A DNA stretch of 43,278 nt from positions 1 through 43,278 of the forward strand of contig JAKSVF010000014.1 of the NCBI GenBank assembly GCA_024408235.1, in the 5' to 3' direction. The translations under genes and the position numbers were made by a program. Below are positions 1-9,600 of the stretch, in pieces. The DNA is from Bacilli bacterium (GTDB lineage Bacteria; Bacillota_I; Bacilli_A; RFN20; CAG-826). The notes under the pieces are model-generated. The model saw only the letters and a program-made list of their open reading frames with translations, did not search any database and was not told where the DNA came from. Position 1 is the first letter of the stretch, and each line of letters starts with the position of its first letter.

Positions 1-57
1 ATTGGTTGTACTTGGCTCCAATTACATATTTCGAGAATCATTACAAGGAGGTGTGGT

Positions 58-3000
58 ATGAAGAATTTAACATTTCTATTCGTGTCCACTTTATCAATCG
101 CCTCGGCTTTAGTTCCAAATAAAGCCAGTGTAGCAAAGGTTGCCCCTTCTGTTTATTACATTGACTCTGTTAAAGGCAACGATAACAACGGCGGAACAGA
201 GGACAGCCCTTTTAAAACATTGGACAAAGCTTTATCTAAAAGCGGCGATTTAGAGATCCATTTAATTGGAAATGAAACATACAAATCGTCAAAAGGAACC
301 TCTAGAACCAATAGATTTGGTGAGGGCCATGACAACATTTCTATCATCGGGGAAATCGGAGATGATGAAATATATCCTAGATTGGCAATCGGAGATGTCG
401 ATGGCAACGGTTACATCGGCACAAATCTTATTTTAAATAAAATAAATTACACAAACCCAGCCACTCAAAAAAGACACTCTCTCTTTGCTTGCGGAAACGA
501 CCTCACTTTCGGTGATGACTGCAAAGTTGATAATGATTCTTTTGTCGAGGCGGATGGCTTTGATACATGCATTGAATATGCTAGAGACTTCCAGATTTTT
601 GCGGGAGGCAATGGTCCTGGCGGAAAAGGAAAAACAAATTCCAGCGGAGCTTATGTTGCTGGTCCGGCACTGGCCGTCGCTCTCGAGGGCAACGAAAACA
701 CCTTGACCTTCTTGTCTGGCGATTTCGGAAAAATAACCTTGTCGAACAGAGTCGCTGATACTGGCTCTATGTCAAATCACTACAAACCAAAATTAGTGCT
801 TGGCGGCACCGCATATGCTTCATATGTCGGAAGCGCAAATGACTGGTTCAATTACATCGATTCGGAAATTACAATCAAGGACGAGGCTCGAGTTCACAGG
901 GTCGTCGGAGGTGTCGCTGGATACCAATATACGTCCTCGGTTGGTGAGAAAACATATATCTATTCCGGTTCAACAACAATTAATGTTGAAGGTGGTTATG
1001 TTAAAAATTTAATTGGTGGTTCGATGGGAAGAACGTCTGCGTTCGTGAAAAATGAGGCAGACACATTCATCAATGTATCTGGCGGTTATATTGAATCATT
1101 TATGGGTGGATCTGCAGCCGGTAATACCTATGGAGACATCAACGTTAATGTCACAGGCGGAACATTTGGTAATATCAGCGATGACGTAATGTTTGGAATT
1201 ACCGATTTACGCGGCACTTTAGCTGACACAAACCATGAATCAGGCTTCTATTGCGGTGGTGCTGGTGCATCTTCCATGATCCACACCGATGATAAAAATA
1301 AACTTTCAGCCGAAGTTTATGGCAATTTGGGTTGCTGTTATCGTGAAAACGACATTCTAAACCCTTCAAACAAGGTCATGGCTATGGGCAATGTCTATGG
1401 TTCAATCAACGCAACAATCACTGGTGGTACATTCAATTGCAACGTCTACGGTGGTGGTAAGGGATTTGACTATTCAAAAGTTGCTCCAACCGGAAGAGAG
1501 AACGATCTATTTAATGTTGCTCAAGTTACAAAAGGCGTAAATCTTAACCTTTCTGGTTGCACAGTTAATGGTAACGTCTACGGTGGCGGTGCCGGTATTA
1601 GTGGCGACTCTGATGACTATTTAAGAATCGCTTTAGTTGCAGGCACTATCAATTTAAATATTGGAAATACAACAAAGGCATTGAACGATGGTACAAAACC
1701 TAGCGACTATGAAACAGTCATCAACGGAACGATTTATGGTGGTGGCGTTAATCCAAAAGTCACATCTTTAGGTGCTGCGGATCCTGTTGTTGTATTAGGA
1801 ATTCACAATACATATATCAACAACCCAAACCCTGATGATGTGCCTGCTAGTGAAAGAATTGCAGTGCACGGTGGATCTGAAAATGCGGATGTAGATGGAA
1901 ACATCCTCATCGACATCAAAGGAAGCAGCATTTGCAACAATATTTATCTTGGCTCGGGTTCAGGAGACATCAACGGTTCAATCAAAATCGATATATTGGA
2001 CTCAAAGATTGAGGGAGATCTCACTTTAGGCTCGGTTACAGGAGACATCAACGGCGATGTAACCGTCTTAGTCGAAGGCCTATCAGTCATCGAAGACATC
2101 AACGTCGGAAGTGACAGCGGAACAATTAATGGAAAAGTTGAAGTAACCATTTCTTCAACATCTGTTAGCAAGGACATCAACATCGGTACCGAAGACGATT
2201 CATTCAAAAACGAAATTGAAGTTACAGTTAATAAAGGAACCTCAATCGGCGGTACCATCAACGATAACACCGGAGATGCAAGCTTAGACCTCAACATCTC
2301 TGATGACACCAGTATCACAGGCGAAATGGTGTACGTTCAGAGCTTCGTTAGGGCTCGTGGAAATTACGACAACGCGAGATTGGAAGCTGTGCACAAGAAC
2401 AAGCCTGAAAATGTTGTTCCTGTATACCGCTGGTACAAATATGTTGATGGCAAGAATGATGAATTAGTCTATGAAGGAGAAAATAACTTCATTGAACACT
2501 TAACATCAAAAGATGTTGGTTCTTACTACTGTCAGGCTGTTTATACACCACAGGGCAAGGAAACTGTAATTGTCACATCAAACACTGCCAGATTTGTTGA
2601 GAAATCAGATGTCAAAGCGGCACAGGTCGGTTTCGATTCAACACCTGTCTTCAACTTCTATGTTGATTTATCTTCTACATATAACCCAAATGATGAGGCA
2701 ACAATCCAAATCGGTGCAGACACCGTAACTGTTAAGGGAACAGAAAACATGTCTCTTGGTTACAAGACATATAAATTCAGCGTTGCCCTTGCCCCATATC
2801 AGATGGGTTCTGACATCAGAATCTTAATCGACAATGAGGCTGTCGACGCTAAATACTCAGTTAAGCAGTACTGCAAAGAAGTATTAAGCTCCAACAGCTC
2901 ATCAGAGAAACTGAAGTCTCTTGTCACAGCGTTATTGAATTATGGTGCAGCGGCTCAGGAATACTTCGACTATCAAAAATACAGCCTAGCTAATTCTTAT

Positions 3001-3444
3001 CTTGAAGAAGACGCTAAAGTCTTATCAACATCTATTGATGAGAAATACAACAAGCTTAATATTGAAAACAACTCTGACGATATCAAGGCTTATAGTGCAA
3101 CGGTTGAAATTCTCACATCGACAACCATCAGGGTGTATTTCGTTGAGAAACCTGAAGGTTCGATAGATGGATATGAAGCCTCAATCAACGGAGAGATGAT
3201 CTCATCGGATAAGATCTTATCCAAGAACGGCAGATATTACGTTGAAATAAACAACGTTAGCGCAAAGGATCTCGATAAAGAGTTCACCGTTAGATTATCA
3301 AAAGGTGAATCCTACGTTTCAGTCACTTATAGCGTACTCACGTATTGCTATTCAAAGCAAAATTCTTCTAATGAATCTCTCAGAAATTTCGCCTTGTCAT
3401 TGTATGACTATTACATGGCGGTTGAGGATTACTTAGCAAAGTAG
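58..3444 (+). CDS. Large secreted beta-helix surface protein with Ig-like and C-terminal modules
   Basis: The 1128-residue product starts at an ATG six bases after a consensus AAGGAGG. A hydrophobic segment at residues 1-24 looks like a Sec signal peptide. The stretch VYYIDSVKGNDNNGGTEDSPF at about 33-53 is the usual opening of right-handed parallel beta-helix proteins. It is followed by many Gly-rich rungs (INVxVxGG, NVYGGG) to about residue 550, then several rungs of about 28 residues of the type GDINGxxxVxI to about 755. An Ig-like module with a YYCQA motif covers about 760-860. The rest (about 865-1128) contains two related beta-sandwich/helical units (LLNYGAAAQEYFDY; LYDYYMAVEDYL). There is no LPXTG motif or C-terminal helix, so anchoring is unclear. 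It is probably an adhesin or polysaccharide-binding protein; a lyase activity cannot be excluded. It heads a three-gene operon. Confidence 0.85.
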   Translation: MKNLTFLFVSTLSIASALVPNKASVAKVAPSVYYIDSVKGNDNNGGTEDSPFKTLDKALSKSGDLEIHLIGNETYKSSKGTSRTNRFGEGHDNISIIGEIGDDEIYPRLAIGDVDGNGYIGTNLILNKINYTNPATQKRHSLFACGNDLTFGDDCKVDNDSFVEADGFDTCIEYARDFQIFAGGNGPGGKGKTNSSGAYVAGPALAVALEGNENTLTFLSGDFGKITLSNRVADTGSMSNHYKPKLVLGGTAYASYVGSANDWFNYIDSEITIKDEARVHRVVGGVAGYQYTSSVGEKTYIYSGSTTINVEGGYVKNLIGGSMGRTSAFVKNEADTFINVSGGYIESFMGGSAAGNTYGDINVNVTGGTFGNISDDVMFGITDLRGTLADTNHESGFYCGGAGASSMIHTDDKNKLSAEVYGNLGCCYRENDILNPSNKVMAMGNVYGSINATITGGTFNCNVYGGGKGFDYSKVAPTGRENDLFNVAQVTKGVNLNLSGCTVNGNVYGGGAGISGDSDDYLRIALVAGTINLNIGNTTKALNDGTKPSDYETVINGTIYGGGVNPKVTSLGAADPVVVLGIHNTYINNPNPDDVPASERIAVHGGSENADVDGNILIDIKGSSICNNIYLGSGSGDINGSIKIDILDSKIEGDLTLGSVTGDINGDVTVLVEGLSVIEDINVGSDSGTINGKVEVTISSTSVSKDINIGTEDDSFKNEIEVTVNKGTSIGGTINDNTGDASLDLNISDDTSITGEMVYVQSFVRARGNYDNARLEAVHKNKPENVVPVYRWYKYVDGKNDELVYEGENNFIEHLTSKDVGSYYCQAVYTPQGKETVIVTSNTARFVEKSDVKAAQVGFDSTPVFNFYVDLSSTYNPNDEATIQIGADTVTVKGTENMSLGYKTYKFSVALAPYQMGSDIRILIDNEAVDAKYSVKQYCKEVLSSNSSSEKLKSLVTALLNYGAAAQEYFDYQKYSLANSYLEEDAKVLSTSIDEKYNKLNIENNSDDIKAYSATVEILTSTTIRVYFVEKPEGSIDGYEASINGEMISSDKILSKNGRYYVEINNVSAKDLDKEFTVRLSKGESYVSVTYSVLTYCYSKQNSSNESLRNFALSLYDYYMAVEDYLAK

Positions 3445-3454
3445 GAGGTTAGAT

Positions 3455-3574
3455 ATGGAAAAGTTTAATAAACCAGAAATCGAAATAATCTACATCGAAG
3501 ATGGAGATGTTATTGCAACCTCAACTGAAGGTTTAATTCGCAACCCAACGGAAACGGAAGAGGATGTTTTCTAA
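3455..3574 (+). CDS. 39-residue peptide, function unknown
   Basis: A short reading frame has a strong AGGAGGT site (3443-3449) that overlaps the stop of the upstream beta-helix gene, with its ATG six bases later. Its stop codon directly abuts the ATG of the next gene, so the three genes look translationally coupled. The peptide begins MEKFNKPEIEIIYIEDGDVI and ends ETEEDVF. It is acidic, has no signal peptide and no Cys. A KPEIEII...DVI.TS pattern recurs, as I recall, in short hypothetical proteins of gut Firmicutes, but I know no function. It could be a coupling peptide, a small regulator or a precursor peptide. No maturase gene is nearby. Confidence 0.6.
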   Translation: MEKFNKPEIEIIYIEDGDVIATSTEGLIRNPTETEEDVF

Positions 3575-3799
3575 ATGTTAAAGAAAACGTTGGTTTTCCT
3601 GGCGTTCTCGTTGCTTCTAGCTTCGTGCGGTGGAGCGAAGACTTCATCGTCCTCGAGTTCTCAAGCCTCTTCAGAAGAGTCGGAAGTTTCATCAAGCGAA
3701 TCCATCTCATCTGAAACCGAGGAATCTTCCGTTATTTCTTCTTCAATAGAAGATACCGAAAGCGATGGTCCGATCGAGGGCCCAATCATACTTATTTGA
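3575..3799 (+). CDS. Small Ser/Glu-rich lipoprotein
   Basis: This 74-residue product has a typical lipoprotein signal: basic start, hydrophobic core and lipobox LLASC with the lipidated Cys at residue 18. The mature part is a low-complexity Ser/Glu stretch with no recognisable fold and ends with a short Pro/Ile-rich tail. The Ser/Glu segment resembles the linker of the GH10 lipoprotein at 4440. Here it is not followed by a domain, so the gene is either a bare surface peptide or the remains of a longer lipoprotein. The start abuts the preceding stop. It is the only gene in the window ending in TGA, and TAG follows immediately. Confidence 0.6.
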   Translation: MLKKTLVFLAFSLLLASCGGAKTSSSSSSQASSEESEVSSSESISSETEESSVISSSIEDTESDGPIEGPIILI

Positions 3800-3805
3800 T
3801 AGAAT

Positions 3806-3836
3806 GACCGTTCCTTGTTGAGCGGTCTTTTATTTT
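3806..3836 (+). terminator. Rho-independent terminator of the beta-helix operon
   Basis: GACCGT at 3806-3811 can pair with GCGGTC at 3822-3827 (one G-T pair) and is followed by a T-rich tract. It lies seven bases after the stop of the Ser-rich lipoprotein gene. Confidence 0.75.
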
Positions 3837-3840
3837 AGGC

Positions 3841-3868
3841 GTGACAGCGTTTGCCTCTCGTTTATAAT
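3841..3868 (+). promoter_or_regulatory. Promoter of the GtrA-like gene, apparently leaderless
   Basis: A -35 box GTGACA (3841-3846), a 16-bp spacer and a perfect -10 TATAAT (3863-3868) end only seven bases before the ATG at 3876. Transcription would therefore start at or next to the A of the start codon. No Shine-Dalgarno sequence precedes the gene. Confidence 0.6.
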
Positions 3869-3875
3869 CCTTCAT

Positions 3876-4376
3876 ATGAGCAATAAGAAATCAATCTGGC
3901 AATTCATAAAGTTCGTTTTGGTGTCATGCCTTGCGACAGTCATTCAGCTCGCGTTGGTAAATATCCTTTATTTTATGATGAAGGGTTTCACCTCTCCGCT
4001 GCCGGCGTTTCTGGCCGCGGTTTTCAATGAAACCACTGTTGGTGAGGGCAACGCCAATTGGGGGTATATGTTGCCTTTCTTTCTAAGTAATTTAATTGCA
4101 AACACGGTCGGATACTTTATCAATAGAAGCAAGACGTTTAAGTCCGATGCACCAATCTGGCACTTTGCTCTTTATATAGTCATATTGTTTGCTTTAATCA
4201 TTTTCTCAACGTGGTTACAGGGCGTTATTGTTAATGCATTGAATGGGTGTGGTGTAGCTTTCTTTGTTGGTGCTGCCCCAACTATCGCGTCTATGGCAGC
4301 AGGAACCCTTCAGCTAATCATTTTATTCCCTATTCAAAAATATGTGCTCTTAAGAGAAAAGAAAGAAAACGCATAA
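3876..4376 (+). CDS. GtrA-like multi-pass membrane protein
   Basis: The product is 166 residues with four predicted membrane helices, matching the compact GtrA/DPMS family in size and topology. Family features include the first helix after a short basic start (FIKFVLVSCLATVIQLALV) and a polar stretch FINRSKTFKSD between helices two and three, the position where family members carry an N(x)RxWTF motif. Members are thought to move lipid-linked sugars across the membrane or assist sugar transfer in cell-surface glycan assembly. No glycosyltransferase is adjacent, so a specific substrate cannot be named. It appears to be transcribed alone from its own promoter with a leaderless start. Confidence 0.75.
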   Translation: MSNKKSIWQFIKFVLVSCLATVIQLALVNILYFMMKGFTSPLPAFLAAVFNETTVGEGNANWGYMLPFFLSNLIANTVGYFINRSKTFKSDAPIWHFALYIVILFALIIFSTWLQGVIVNALNGCGVAFFVGAAPTIASMAAGTLQLIILFPIQKYVLLREKKENA

Positions 4377-4427
4377 TTTGGTCTTCAATTTTGCTTTTAT
4401 AGTCCATTTCTATTTAACAAAGTGTAA

Positions 4428-4433
4428 TAATAT
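4428..4433 (+). promoter_or_regulatory. Candidate -10 box for the first GH10 gene
   Basis: TAATAT ends six bases before the ATG at 4440, and no ribosome binding site is seen. If it is used, the mRNA would be leaderless. No convincing -35 box was found, so this is a weak call. Confidence 0.35.
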
Positions 4434-4439
4434 TTGACT

Positions 4440-6311
4440 ATGAAAAAGAAAAAAGGGCTTTTGGTGGTTTTTGCCATCGCTTCGATTGTTATGTCTGCCG
4501 CGTCTTGCGGTCATGTTGAGATATCGACCTCGAGCCTTGAGGAAAAACCGGCATCTTCTCAACCGGAAAGCAGCCAGTCTATAGAATCTAGCAATATTTC
4601 AAGCGAACAATCTTCTGAACATAGCTCAGAGGAATCTATTGTCGTTAGCAGCGAGGAGTCTTCGATTGTGAGTTCAGAAGAATCAAGCGTTGTTAGCAGC
4701 GAGCAATCGTCTTCATCTAGTGAAGAGACAAGCTCCTCTAGTGCGTATACGGGTCCTCAGGTCGGTGACACCGTGAAGAAGTGGACTTCCACGAATGATT
4801 ACAACGGCCTCCCTATGGAAACGCCTAACAATCCAGAAGCGGGTTATGGTTATAGAAACGTATTTAAAGGATTTGGTCACGACGATGAGTGCTCACTTTC
4901 ATACGATTTGAAGGCCGGATATGACAAGAAAGGTTATATCACATCTGCTCTCCCAAAAACCCCGTATTTCAAGAATAAAGACGCTAAAAATGGATATATT
5001 ATTTCCTTATATTTCTATGCGATAAAAAACAGCAACATAGCATCTTTCCAGTTACAGGCTTTATCCACCAATTATGCGGATGAGATTTATGGCCTTCCAA
5101 TCAATGTCACCTCCGCAGATGAAGAGACCTGGAAACGAGTAACGGTGTCATTCGATTCGGTGGATGATTTCAAAGCGTTTAGATTAATCTACACCGTAAA
5201 AGACAAGACAAAAGAGGCATCTTTCTTAATAGATGACATAAATATCACAATTGGCACCCCAACAGTCACCGATCCAAGAACCCCTAAAGAGGAGAGTCTT
5301 TACAAGCTATATGAAGATGATTTCAAGATTGGAACATGCTTATCGGGATATTCTTTGAATAGCTCTAATATAAAAAAGCTCACCTTACAGCATTTCAACT
5401 CAATTACCGCAGAGAACGAAGGCAAACCTGAACACGTCCTCGACCAGGCGGGATGTAAGAGGTTGATGGCAGAAGGAAATAATGCCGGAGTTGCAATAAA
5501 AACCAGCTCCTTCAAAAGCGTCTATGATTTTGCGGAGGCAAACCACATCAGGGTTAGACATCACACTTTTGTGTGGCATAACCAAACTCCTGATTGGTTC
5601 TTCACAACCGATTACAACGAAGGAAGCCCGCTAGTTTCTAAAGAAGTCATGCTTGCGAGAATGGAGAATTACATAATGGTCTCGTTAAAATCGATTAACG
5701 ATATGTACCCTGGACTAGTTTATGCAATCGACGTCGCTAACGAAGCGATCGACGGCGGGGTTGTTAGGAAAAACAAAAATAAGTGGTACGATACAATCGG
5801 AAGCGATTATGTTTACTACGCCATGAAATTCGCTCACAAATGGAAAGGCGATTTCCAAGATCTTTACTACAACGATTACTCATACGACTTTGTGAGCAAC
5901 AATTGTTCATATGCCTTGAACACGCTTTTAAAAAAGGCAATCAGCGAGAAACTCGTGGATGGTTTAGGCATCCAAGGGCATCTCATGTATTTCACCAACA
6001 TGGACACGATCATTAAAGATGCAAAAATGATTAAAGAAAAAGGGCTTAAGTGTCAGATTACAGAACTTGATATTGGCATCACGGAAAACACCGCTGATAT
6101 GTACACCAAGCAAACCGCTGCATATAAGTCTTTGATGGACAAGATCCTTGCGGCCGAGAAGAAGGGCGAGATCGATATAAACGCTATTGTCTGGTGGGGC
6201 GTCTCGGACAATTATTCATGGAGAAACGATGAATGGCCATTATTGTTCGATTCGTCGTACAACAAGAAAGACTCTTATTACGCTGTTTATAATGCGAAAG
6301 CAAATTCATAA
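4440..6311 (+). CDS. GH10 endo-beta-1,4-xylanase, lipoprotein with N-terminal CBM-like domain
   Basis: The ATG at 4440 gives 623 residues; an in-frame TTG at 4434 adds only two. Lipoprotein signal with Cys23 (AASC). Residues 24-105 form a Ser/Glu linker built from repeats such as VVSSEESS. A jelly-roll CBM-like domain (about 110-275) ends SFLIDDINITIG. The catalytic GH10 barrel covers about 285-620. It shows FNSITAENEGKP, RHHTFVWHNQTPDWF, the acid/base Glu435 in DVANEAI and the nucleophile Glu542 in CQITELDIG. The enzyme should cut internal xylan bonds while tethered outside the membrane. It has a close paralogue of the same architecture at 17058 and an esterase partner at 19499. Confidence 0.93.
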   Translation: MKKKKGLLVVFAIASIVMSAASCGHVEISTSSLEEKPASSQPESSQSIESSNISSEQSSEHSSEESIVVSSEESSIVSSEESSVVSSEQSSSSSEETSSSSAYTGPQVGDTVKKWTSTNDYNGLPMETPNNPEAGYGYRNVFKGFGHDDECSLSYDLKAGYDKKGYITSALPKTPYFKNKDAKNGYIISLYFYAIKNSNIASFQLQALSTNYADEIYGLPINVTSADEETWKRVTVSFDSVDDFKAFRLIYTVKDKTKEASFLIDDINITIGTPTVTDPRTPKEESLYKLYEDDFKIGTCLSGYSLNSSNIKKLTLQHFNSITAENEGKPEHVLDQAGCKRLMAEGNNAGVAIKTSSFKSVYDFAEANHIRVRHHTFVWHNQTPDWFFTTDYNEGSPLVSKEVMLARMENYIMVSLKSINDMYPGLVYAIDVANEAIDGGVVRKNKNKWYDTIGSDYVYYAMKFAHKWKGDFQDLYYNDYSYDFVSNNCSYALNTLLKKAISEKLVDGLGIQGHLMYFTNMDTIIKDAKMIKEKGLKCQITELDIGITENTADMYTKQTAAYKSLMDKILAAEKKGEIDINAIVWWGVSDNYSWRNDEWPLLFDSSYNKKDSYYAVYNAKANS

Positions 6312-6314
6312 GAG

Positions 6315-6345
6315 AACCGGTTAAAAAAGCCGGTTTTTCTTTTTT
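6315..6345 (+). terminator. Terminator of the first GH10 gene
   Basis: AACCGG (6315-6320) pairs with CCGGTT (6330-6335), followed by a long T tract. It lies three bases after the stop codon. Confidence 0.85.
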
Positions 6346-6352
6346 AGACTAT

Positions 6353-6517
6353 TTTGCGCAAATATGGAAAAATTGCATGATTGCAATCAAGTAAATATTT
6401 CATTTTCAATTATTAATAATTGAATTATTTATTACATTAAAGTCTAGAATGCGATAATTGTCTATAGTATATGTTTGAATTGTCATATAAATAGTTAACA
6501 AATCAATATAAATTGAT
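6353..6517. promoter_or_regulatory. Cluster of four short palindromes upstream of the first GH3 operon
   Basis: The 315-base gap between the GH10 and GH3 genes has no reading frame I would support. It holds TTTGCGCAAA (6353-6362), ATTGCA-4-TGCAAT (6372-6387), a perfect 16-bp palindrome CAATTATTAATAATTG (6407-6422) and ATCAAT-4-ATTGAT (6502-6517). These are candidate operators for a sugar-responsive repressor. The promoter itself could not be placed with confidence. Confidence 0.4.
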
Positions 6518-6626
6518 AGCCATAAAGCTTTCTATTTAGGTTTTTCATGACCTATTGCCCCGTATGAACTCTTATCGAGTCGATATGGTGCGCTTTATTC
6601 CATAGAGAGAAAGGAAAAACAAAAAG

Positions 6627-9600
6627 ATGAAAAAGAAAACGTTAGCTCCGCTTTTCTTAACTGGCATGGTTTTACCATTGGCGTTAGCCGCTGGTATGTC
6701 TGGCAAAGACGCAGCTAGAGCCAGCGCCGCTTACATTGGCGAGTATGGTGAAAGAGCAGCTTATATTGAGCATGCCACCAAGGTCAATGGACAGATGGCA
6801 GATGAAGGTTTCGTCCTCCTTAAAAACGACGGCAGCTTACCATTGGCAAAAGGCAGCAAAATCTCTGTCGTTGGTAAGTCATCAACAAACTTGGCACGTG
6901 GTGGTGCAGGATCTGGTGCAGGTTCCGTCTCATCCGGTGTCACATCAGTTAATTTACAGGACTCCTTGACAGACGCTGGATTTGAAATCAACAACACACT
7001 TACAGATTTCTACAAAGACGATAAGAGATCTGGCCCAGGTCGTACAAACGGAAACGACGGATGGAAAGGAAACTCCGAAGTCACTATCGGTGAAACACCT
7101 TGGACAAGCTACACAGATGCAATCAAGGATTCAATCTATGAATACAGTGATGCCGTTATCCAGGTTCTCACTCGTGAAGGTTCAGAAGGTTGCGACGTCT
7201 TAACAGCAGACGCAACAGACTCAGTCAAGTTTGGATCATCAGAAAAGCACGCTCTTCAGTTATCAGATAACGAACAGGAATTATTCGATAACTTACACGA
7301 TTTCACAGAACACATTATTATCGTCATTAACTCATCAAACATCTTCGAGTGCGATCAGTTCATGAACGATGACAAGGTTGCAGGCATCCTTTGGATTGGT
7401 AACCCAGGTGACGTCGGACCAGGCGCAGTTGGTAGAATCCTCTGCGGTGATGTCAACCCATCAGGTCACACAGTTGACACATGGACACGTGATTTCTCCA
7501 AGGACCCAACATGGCAGAACTTCTCAGATAACAGACACACCAACGTCGCCATCCCAAACACAAGCAACAGATTAAAACACGCAGCTCAGGATACAATGTT
7601 CGCAGCTGATGGCTCACCAATGTTGAGCTACGGTTCTGATAAGAACTATTCAAAGCATGAATCACCAAGATGGTTAGAGCAGGCTCAGAAAGTTGTCCAG
7701 GGCGGTATCAACGGCGTTAAGCCAGCAGCTTACGTCTCATACGAAGAAGGTATCTACCTCGACTATCGTTACTACGAGACACGCTATGCAGATATGGCTA
7801 AAGAAGATCAGGCAGCTGCAGATGCATGGTACAACGGAGAAGAAGGCGTCGTCTTCCCATTCGGTTACGGTTTATCATACACAGAATTCGAACAGGAAAT
7901 CGTCAGAATCGCTCCAAAGAAGAACTCAACACTCGACGAAACATCAGATTTAATCGAAGTTGGCGTCAAGGTTACAAACACCGGTGACGTCGCAGGTAAA
8001 GACACAGTTCAGCTTTACTGGAAAGCACCATACACAAAGGGCGGTATCGAAAAAGCAGACCACGTCTTATGTGCATTTGACAAGACAAAGACACTCCAGC
8101 CAGGCGAGTCACAGACACTTCACCTCACATTCCATCTCCAGGATGTCGCAAACTACGACTTCACAGATGCTAACGGCAACGGATTCAAGGGATATGAACT
8201 TGATGACGGAACATATTCAGTCTTGTTAAACAAGAACGCTCACGAAAACTATGATTCAGTCGACTTAAAGGTTAAAGACGGCGGCATCAAGTATGAGAAC
8301 GATCGTTTCACAGGAAACAAGGTCGAGAACAGATTCACAGACAGAGGCTTCTATAGCTCAATGCCAGGTGAAGACGATATCGAATTCACACAGTTCTCAC
8401 GTGCTGACTGGGACGGAACATTCCCAACACACCCAACAATCGAAGACAGAACCGTTAAGGCAGGATCGCGTTTCGAGGAATTCTTAACACACGAATTCAA
8501 TATTTGGGAAATCGAAGAAGACAAGAACTTCGAATATCAGCCAGAAGCAGTTTATAGAACAGAAGATGATGCAGTCGCAGGCGGATGGACACAGGCAAAC
8601 TCAACACTCGCAAAAGGTGACCGCACACAGTTGATCGACATGAAGGATGTCGAGCCAGATGATCCAAAATGGGATGAGTTCATCAACGAATTCACATGGG
8701 CAGAAATGATGAAGTTCGTCGAGAACAACAGAATGTCATCACCATCATTAGACCAGATCGGCAAAGGCGGATTCTCAGAAGGTGACGGACCACAGAAATT
8801 CAACATCATGTGGTGGGTCTCATCTCCAATCATCGCCGCTACATGGAACCAGAAACTTGCTCACGAACAGGGCGAATGTGTTGGTATGGAATCACAGATC
8901 ACAGGTAAAGCTGGTTGGTGGGGCCCAGGTGTCAACACACACCGTTCTCCATTCGGCGGACGTAACTTCGAGTACTACTCAGCAGACCCATTCTTAATGG
9001 GTAGAATGGCAGCTCAGGTTGTCGGCGCTGCAACAGATAGAGGTGTCTATGCATACTTCAAGCACTTCGCAGTCAACGATCAGGAAAAGAACCGTGAATC
9101 CGGTATCTCATTCGTTAACGAGCAGGCATTAAGAGAAATCTACCTCAAGTCATTCCAGATGGTCTTCCAGGAAGGCAAGTCAATCGGCGTCATGGGATCA
9201 TACAACCGTATCGGCTTACAGGAAACAGCAGGAAGCTATCCATTAATGACAGAAGTCTTACGTGGTGAGTGGGGCTTCAAGGGCTCAGTCTTATCAGATA
9301 TGACTCACTCAGGAAACGGCTCAGTCAACTTCAAGTGCTACGAGAACGTTACCAACCGTACATTTGCAGGATGCAACTCTCAGTTAGACTCATCAGGCTT
9401 CAACGGCCAGACAATCTCTAAGTGGGACGCAACAGCAACATGGGCAGGCGGCACAGGTGCTCCAGTCTATGAACACAACGGCAAGAAGGTCATCCCATTC
9501 TCATGGTGGAATGCGGTCAGACAGGATGTTAAGCAGACAATGTACATGTGCGTTAACTCAACAGGTATGCAGAGAGGCTTAACACAGGTTGTTGGTGAAA

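Noticed and set aside
1944-2318. 124-codon minus-strand open frame inside the beta-helix gene
   Set aside because: It is antisense to repetitive rungs, has low-complexity composition and no ribosome site; it is a shadow of the real gene.
58-3444. Possible CRISPR-like regularity in the repeated Gly-rich segments
   Set aside because: The repetition is at protein level with varied DNA and varied spacing in one long frame; no repeat-spacer array is present.
3797-3802. TGA as Trp (Mycoplasma-type code)
   Set aside because: All recognised proteins are full length under the standard code and use TGG for Trp; reading through the one TGA would add a single residue before TAG.
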